Origin: Methanoculleus sp. UBA77
Lineage (GTDB): Archaea > Halobacteriota > Methanomicrobia > Methanomicrobiales > Methanoculleaceae
Reading direction: 5' to 3'
Assembly (NCBI GenBank): GCA_002499455.1
Contig: DALN01000125.1
Location: forward strand, 20,558 to 39,515
DNA length: 18,958 nucleotides
Shown: positions 14,478 through 18,958 of the stretch, in pieces
Layout: every line of letters begins with the position of its first letter
Numbering within the stretch: the first letter of the stretch is position 1
The notes under the pieces: generated by a model
Database searches by the model: none
The model's input: the letters and a program-made list of their open reading frames with translations, nothing else
What the model was told of the DNA's origin: nothing
Translations under genes and position numbers: made by a program

Positions 14478-17400
14478 TCGAACTCCCTGACCTGGCTTGC
14501 CTGGTCTGCACCCATCTCGACCATGAGCGTCGTCGAGAACTCGTCCTGAACCTCGGTGATATGGGAGATGAGGAGGATCTGCGGGAAATGGGCCTCCTGG
14601 GTCCGGAGCGCCCGCAGGAGGTTGTTCCGCCGCCCTTCATCCTGGCTCCCGAAGATCTCGTCAAAGATCAGGAAGGTCGAGTCATGCACGCTGTTCACCT
14701 CGGCAAGGAACCGGGAGAGGGCGACCCGGAGGGCGATGGCGATGTCGTCCTGCTCTCCGCCGCTGAACCGGTCGGCCGGATAGTCGTCCCCCATATCGTG
14801 GACGAGGACCGTGAAGTCGTCGTCGAGCATCACCGTCCCGTAACGCCCGTCGGTGATCTCGGCCAGCACCCTCCCCGCCTCCTCCTCGATCCGGTCCCTG
14901 ACCACCTGCAGGAGATAATCGGTGTAGTCCCGGATGAGGGAACGGGTCAATTTCAGGCGCCCGATCTCCTCGGTGATTTCCTCCTGCTGGCGGATGAGGT
15001 CTTCTGCCCGGGCGAGCCTTCCTACCGTCTCTTCGGCCTCCGCGTTCAGGCTGCCGAGCCGTGCGGCGATGGCGTACTTCTGCTCCAGTGCAGCCGAGAG
15101 GTCGCGCTCGAGGGTGAGAAGTGCCTCCTCTGCTGCCGCGACCTGTCGTTCGTCGAAATTGAGGGCCCTGATGGCCTCGCCGACACGGAGCCGTTCGGCC
15201 TCGCGGTTCGCGAGGAGTTCCTGCTTTGCCTGAAGGGCCTCAACGAGTCTCGGGACCTCCTCGAGGCGGACGCGGAGTTCGAGTGCTCTCCGGTAGGCGG
15301 CCTCAGCACGGCTGCACTCCTCGCCGAGGCGCACAAACCGCTCCGGGTCGAACGCGAGGCGGTCGAGCTCGTCCCGGATGGTGCGCAGCCTCGCCATGAG
15401 CCCGTCTGCCCTGGCGGCAATGGTTCTCCACTCCTCTTCGAGGGCCGGCCTCCGCGCAAGGCGGGTCCGGGCCTCTGCGTATCCCCGGCAGGACGCCTCA
15501 AGCGTATCTGCCTCGGCCTCCAGGCGCTGCCGGAGCACCGGGTCGAACCCGAGCCGGGAGATCTTCGCCTCGGTCTCTTCCTTCCGGGCCAGGTACCCCT
15601 CGACATCGGCGATGAGTCGTTGCCGCGTCTCATGGAGGGCGGGGAGACGACTGCACGCGCCCCGAAGGGTGTCTGCCGCCGCCTGCTTCACCGAAAGCTC
15701 CTGGATCCGCTCCTTCAGGGCAGCATGTGCCTTCGGATCGTACTCTTCCACGCCGAGTGCCCGTATCGCGGCGCGGCGCTCGTCGGCCTCGGCCTGCCAT
15801 CGCCGGAGGGCCTCCGAGGCCTGCTCGTAGCGGGAGGCGTAGAGCGCGTGCTGCTCTTTTAAGCGCTGGCAGGCAATGCGCTGCTTCTGGAGGTCTTTCA
15901 GCGCGGCGGCGAGGCTCTGGCGGTCTTGAGTCGCCCTCGCGTACTCGTGTTCGAGGCCTGCAAGTGTCTTCTGCATCGACTCGCCGGCCGCGGCAAAGTC
16001 GCCGACCAGAGCCTCGTAGTGCTCGCCGAGGCTCTGGTGGCATGTCGGGCAGGCGCCTTCCGGGCCCGCGGCGATGATCTCCGCCTGGTGTTCGGCAAGC
16101 CGCCGGATCTCTTCGCGGATGGCTTCCTGGCGTTCGGCGCATGCACTGAGCCGCGAGGCGAGATACTCCTTTCTGCTCTCGGCAGACTCGATCTGCTCCT
16201 CGATATCGCCCATCCCGGCGAGTTGCCGCGCAAGTCCGGCGATCTGGCCTTCGATCAGGCCTATCTCAGCTGAAGCGGTGCGGACCTCCTGCAGGCACCG
16301 CTCTTCCTGCCGTGCATACTCCGCTGCCGAGAGGAACACCTCTTCACGGGCCCGGAGGGCGTCAAGACCGCTGACCTCCGCCTCAAGTGCTTGAAGATCC
16401 CGCGCCTTCTTCTCGACCTCCTCGATCTCCTGCCGGTTCTCTATGACGAGACGTTCGGTCTGGACGAACCGCTCGTCCATGCGGGCAAGTTCTTCCCGGA
16501 GGGCGTCGTACTCCGGCTGGAGTTCAGCCATCGCCGCAATACGCTCGCGGAGGGCCTGCCATTCCGCGACCTTCGGGGCAAGCGCGGCAACCGTCTTCTC
16601 GTCTTCTGCAAGACGAGCGAGTTCAGCCTCAAGACCTGCACGGCGGTTAGCGTACTCGCGTATCTGCTCATCTACAGCGTTTGCCTCGAAGGTCAGGTGA
16701 TCGACGGCGGCCTTCTCCTCCGCCATCGCGGCGAGTTCCGCTTTTGCGGGTTCGTAGCGCCCGGCAAGGAGAGTGAGGTCTTCGAGTTCGGGCTGCAGTC
16801 TTCTGCGCTCCGCGATCTCCGCCTCCTTCTCCCCGCACTCGGTGCGGAGCCGCGCGATCTCCCCTGCGAGCACCTCATCCTCCCGCGCGAGGTGCAGGTA
16901 ACGGTCGCGCACGGAAAGGAGCCGGTCACGCTCGCGCCGGGCATCGTCGAGCATCCCGGCGGCGCTCCTCTCCCGGGCTCCGGCCCGCTCCAGCTCCTCT
17001 TCGGTACGGGAGAGTTCTGTCCGGAGCGCCGCGAGGCGGTCGCGAACCCCGGCGGCGTCGAGTTCCTGGAGGCGGCCGGAGATCTCCCGGAGGGTTCCTT
17101 CCCGGATATCGATGATCTTCTTCAACTCCTCCACGCTGTCCTTCCTGAGGTAGTCGATGCCGAGCACCTGCATGAACCAGTCCTTCCGCGACCCGGCCCT
17201 GCTCTCGAGCAGGGTGAGGAGCTCCTTCTGCCCGGCGTAGATGGTGTTCCGGAAGTCCCCCGGCCCCATCCCGACGACCCGCTGGACCTCCTCGGCCACC
17301 TTCTGGACGCTGTTTGCGAGGAGTCTCTGGTTCAGGTAGAGGTTCGCCTCGTGGAGGTTGGAGGAGGCACGGCGCTTGAATTTGCGGACGACGGCGTACT

Positions 17401-17647
17401 CGTTGCCGCCGGCGATGAAGTCCAGGCGGACTTCGCAGGTATCCTGCGGGCCCGCAAAGGAACTGACGATGTAGTTCCCGTCAAGCCCGGTCCCCTGGAG
17501 ACCGTAGAGAGCAAAGAGAATGGCGCTGACGATGCTGCTCTTGCCGGTCCCGTTGTTCCCGACGATGCCGGTGATCCCGTCCTGGAAGATGATCTCCTGG
17601 TCGCGGAACCGTTTGAAGTTCCGCATCCGGAGTTTATTCAGCAGCAT
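14474..17647 (-). CDS. rad50: Rad50 SMC-like ATPase of the Mre11 complex
   Basis: The 1057-residue protein has the full Rad50 plan. At the N-terminus are Walker A GNNGTGKSS (30-38) and Q-loop Gln140 (YAGQKELL). Two long coiled-coil arms of Glu/Arg/Ala-rich heptads flank the zinc hook CPTC (Cys533 and Cys536), almost in the centre. At the C-terminus are the ABC signature SGGE (962-965), Walker B FLIFDE (Asp996, Glu997) and the H-loop ISH (His1029). ATP-driven closing of the heads controls Mre11, and hooks join two complexes through zinc. ATG 17647 lies inside the end of mre11 (14-base overlap) and has GAGGT about six bases upstream, within mre11. The length is normal for archaeal Rad50, with slightly long arms. 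All motifs are intact, so the protein should be functional. Confidence 0.97.
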   Translation of the reverse strand: MLLNKLRMRNFKRFRDQEIIFQDGITGIVGNNGTGKSSIVSAILFALYGLQGTGLDGNYIVSSFAGPQDTCEVRLDFIAGGNEYAVVRKFKRRASSNLHEANLYLNQRLLANSVQKVAEEVQRVVGMGPGDFRNTIYAGQKELLTLLESRAGSRKDWFMQVLGIDYLRKDSVEELKKIIDIREGTLREISGRLQELDAAGVRDRLAALRTELSRTEEELERAGARERSAAGMLDDARRERDRLLSVRDRYLHLAREDEVLAGEIARLRTECGEKEAEIAERRRLQPELEDLTLLAGRYEPAKAELAAMAEEKAAVDHLTFEANAVDEQIREYANRRAGLEAELARLAEDEKTVAALAPKVAEWQALRERIAAMAELQPEYDALREELARMDERFVQTERLVIENRQEIEEVEKKARDLQALEAEVSGLDALRAREEVFLSAAEYARQEERCLQEVRTASAEIGLIEGQIAGLARQLAGMGDIEEQIESAESRKEYLASRLSACAERQEAIREEIRRLAEHQAEIIAAGPEGACPTCHQSLGEHYEALVGDFAAAGESMQKTLAGLEHEYARATQDRQSLAAALKDLQKQRIACQRLKEQHALYASRYEQASEALRRWQAEADERRAAIRALGVEEYDPKAHAALKERIQELSVKQAAADTLRGACSRLPALHETRQRLIADVEGYLARKEETEAKISRLGFDPVLRQRLEAEADTLEASCRGYAEARTRLARRPALEEEWRTIAARADGLMARLRTIRDELDRLAFDPERFVRLGEECSRAEAAYRRALELRVRLEEVPRLVEALQAKQELLANREAERLRVGEAIRALNFDERQVAAAEEALLTLERDLSAALEQKYAIAARLGSLNAEAEETVGRLARAEDLIRQQEEITEEIGRLKLTRSLIRDYTDYLLQVVRDRIEEEAGRVLAEITDGRYGTVMLDDDFTVLVHDMGDDYPADRFSGGEQDDIAIALRVALSRFLAEVNSVHDSTFLIFDEIFGSQDEGRRNNLLRALRTQEAHFPQILLISHITEVQDEFSTTLMVEMGADQASQVREFE

Positions 17648-18794
17648 TCTCGACCTCTTTGTGGCGTGCGATGACCGAGCGGAGAACCTCCGTCCCTGCT
17701 CTCTTCACGTACTCCTCGTCGCCGGGAGCAAGGTGCTCCTTCTCCACGAAGCGCTCGAACTCGGCGACGTAATCGAGGCCGACGAGCGAGTCCTGGTAGA
17801 AGATCCGGGACGGGTCGTCTGCAGCGAGCACCTGCAGTTTGAGGTCCAGCATCCGGCCCCGGACCTCCGCGAGGGCTTTCTGGTCGAGTGCGCGGAGGGT
17901 CTCGCGGCGTATTCCGTCGAGCGTGATCTGGCAGATCGCCCGGACGGTCTTCTGGCCTGCGTTGTCGGCCGCAGCGAGGACTTCGTCCACGACCTCGCGG
18001 GCGGAGAGGCCGTCGCAGTTGATCCGGCCGAGGCTGATCATGGGGGTGCGCGGGAGGTCGATATGCCGGACGTCTCCTGACGCGAGGTCCACGGCGAGGC
18101 CCCCCTTGGTCTCCGTGATCTCGCCGTAATTGCAGTATTCAAGCGATCCGCTGTACCAGGCATTGTCGGCGATCTGCACCTGGCCGTGGAAGTGGCCGAG
18201 CGCTATGTAATCGAACCGGTCGGAGAGGATCGTCGCGTCCAGTTCGTGCTCGGCGACGGTATGGAGCCGCCGGTCTTTCAGGGTGCTCGCGAGGCCGTGG
18301 GTGATGAGGACGTTCGTGCCGCACGAGAACTCGATCCCGTCAAACGCCCTTCGGTAGCCCTCCACCTCGAGCATATTCGGTATCAGGTGAAAGACGGTAT
18401 CCCCGAGTTCGACCCGCCGGTAGCGGTTGTGGTGGGCGACGTAAAGATCGGTTGCGCGGTAGCCGCCCCGCTCCAGCACCTCGAACGGCGACGCCGTGTA
18501 CCGGGTCTTCGCCATGCTGTGGTTGCCCGCGACCACGAGCACCGGGATTCCCGCGTCCTGCAGGCGGGAGAGGGCGTCGAGCGCCGTCGTGTAGGCGCGG
18601 GTCTTGGGTTTGACCTGGTGGAAGAGATCCCCCCCATGGACGAGCGCATCGGGGCGCATCGCGATGATCCGGTCGACGGCGGCAAGGAAGTTGTCGTAGA
18701 TGAGCTGTTCGCGCAGGTTCATCCCGGTATCCGGATCGACCCGGTTAAATGCCGACAATCCGAGATGCGTGTCTGCTATGTGAACTAATTTCAT
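17634..18794 (-). CDS. mre11: Mre11 DNA double-strand-break repair nuclease
   Basis: The 386-residue metallophosphoesterase has the five phosphoesterase motifs: HIADTHLG (Asp8, His10), VHGGDLFH (Asp56), AGNHS (Asn91, His92), ITHG (His166) and GHFHG (His201, His203). The C-terminal part from about 260 should hold the capping domain and the Rad50-binding helices. It is the Mn-dependent 3'-5' exonuclease and endonuclease that opens broken ends together with Rad50. Two starts are possible: TTG 18800, which has GGAG five bases upstream, and ATG 18794, which matches the usual family start M-K-L-x-H. ATG is chosen. A TATA box at 18822-18827 would start transcription near 18798-18800, which would remove the GGAG from the message and make it nearly leaderless. 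It is the first gene of the four-gene unit. Confidence 0.95.
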   Translation of the reverse strand: MKLVHIADTHLGLSAFNRVDPDTGMNLREQLIYDNFLAAVDRIIAMRPDALVHGGDLFHQVKPKTRAYTTALDALSRLQDAGIPVLVVAGNHSMAKTRYTASPFEVLERGGYRATDLYVAHHNRYRRVELGDTVFHLIPNMLEVEGYRRAFDGIEFSCGTNVLITHGLASTLKDRRLHTVAEHELDATILSDRFDYIALGHFHGQVQIADNAWYSGSLEYCNYGEITETKGGLAVDLASGDVRHIDLPRTPMISLGRINCDGLSAREVVDEVLAAADNAGQKTVRAICQITLDGIRRETLRALDQKALAEVRGRMLDLKLQVLAADDPSRIFYQDSLVGLDYVAEFERFVEKEHLAPGDEEYVKRAGTEVLRSVIARHKEVENAAE

Positions 18795-18821
18795 GCCCAA
18801 TTAGTCTCCGTGCTCCTTGAG

Positions 18822-18827
18822 TATAAA
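18822..18827 (-). promoter_or_regulatory. TATA box of the mre11-rad50-nurA-herA unit
   Basis: On the minus strand this reads TTTATA, the archaeal consensus, in the context GCATTTATACTC. The start site about 25 bases on would fall near 18799, right at the mre11 start, so the transcript may be leaderless or have a leader of about five bases. Confidence 0.6.
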
Positions 18828-18889
18828 TGCCTGATCTGCGTGGTGCGAAAGTGTCCGGAACCGGGTCGATGCCCGGAATACGCGTAACC

Positions 18890-18897
18890 TAATATAT
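18890..18897 (+). promoter_or_regulatory. TATA-like box for the divergent gene at the right edge
   Basis: TAATATAT stands about 31 bases before GTG 18925. Predicted transcription start is near 18918-18920, giving a very short leader. A small hairpin, CCGGG (18861-18865) with CCCGG (18872-18876), lies just upstream between the two divergent promoters. Confidence 0.45.
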
Positions 18898-18924
18898 CCC
18901 CGCTAATATTTGTATGGTGATCTC

Positions 18925-18958
18925 GTGTCAAAAAGAGCCGTTGATGCAGTTTTTCAGG
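18925..18958 (+). CDS. Start of an unidentified gene, cut by the window end
   Basis: GTG at 18925 opens a frame reading (M)SKRAVDAVFQ before the window stops. GGTGAT (18915-18920) stands four bases upstream as ribosome site and a TATA-like box precedes it at 18890. The ATG at 18914 opens another frame (MVISCQKEP), which would lie before the predicted transcript start. Eleven codons are too few to identify a family. It is divergent from mre11. Confidence 0.45.
   Translation, partial: MSKRAVDAVFQ

Noticed and set aside
1..18958. CRISPR array, tRNA, rRNA, insertion sequence or att site
   Set aside because: No regularly spaced repeats, no tRNA-like TTCGA arm with acceptor pairing, and no transposase or integrase motif was seen.

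Overview
The window looks like a piece of a high-GC euryarchaeal chromosome, most probably a hydrogenotrophic, formate-using methanogen of the Methanomicrobiales, close to Methanoculleus. The reasons are the coenzyme F420-type formate dehydrogenase (FdhA with Cys in place of Sec, FdhB with an F420 domain plus ferredoxin domain), an FNT formate channel, archaeal TATA boxes, Shine-Dalgarno motifs of the GGAGGTGA type, and the archaeal repair set Mre11-Rad50-NurA-HerA. The genus is an inference; the archaeal methanogen assignment is firm.

Layout. Positions 1-2422 (+) hold the 3' part of purL followed after one base by purQ, the two main subunits of FGAM synthase in purine synthesis. Positions 2579-3843 (+) hold a small gene of unknown function, which appears to start with ACG behind a strong ribosome site, and a solitary beta-class DNA methyltransferase. 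Positions 4054-7383 (+) hold fdhA-fdhB behind a very clear TATA box. Convergent to them is a CBS-domain ClC chloride channel/transporter (7391-9274, -); a short palindrome covers both stop codons. About 1.1 kb without a convincing gene follows (9275-10382). It holds two abutting perfect 12-bp palindromes and, at its right end, the fdhC promoter. fdhC (10383-11255, +) is followed 12 bases later by a small membrane-anchored OB-fold protein (11268-11777).

The right third (11861-18794) is a minus-strand unit transcribed mre11-rad50-nurA-herA, every junction overlapping (14, 4 and 23 bases). It encodes the archaeal double-strand-break end-resection machinery: Mre11-Rad50 processes the end, and the HerA translocase with NurA nuclease resects it. 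A divergent gene begins at the right edge (18925, +); only 11 codons are visible.

How the genes relate: FdhC imports formate and FdhAB oxidises it, giving reduced F420 for methanogenesis, but fdhC is unlinked from fdhAB by the clc gene. I see no CRISPR array, transposon, tRNA or rRNA. I found no entirely new multi-gene system. The points most worth a second look are the ACG start, the apparent complete absence of CTAG in the window next to an orphan methyltransferase, the palindrome-bearing gap upstream of fdhC, and the fdhC/OB-fold membrane protein pair.
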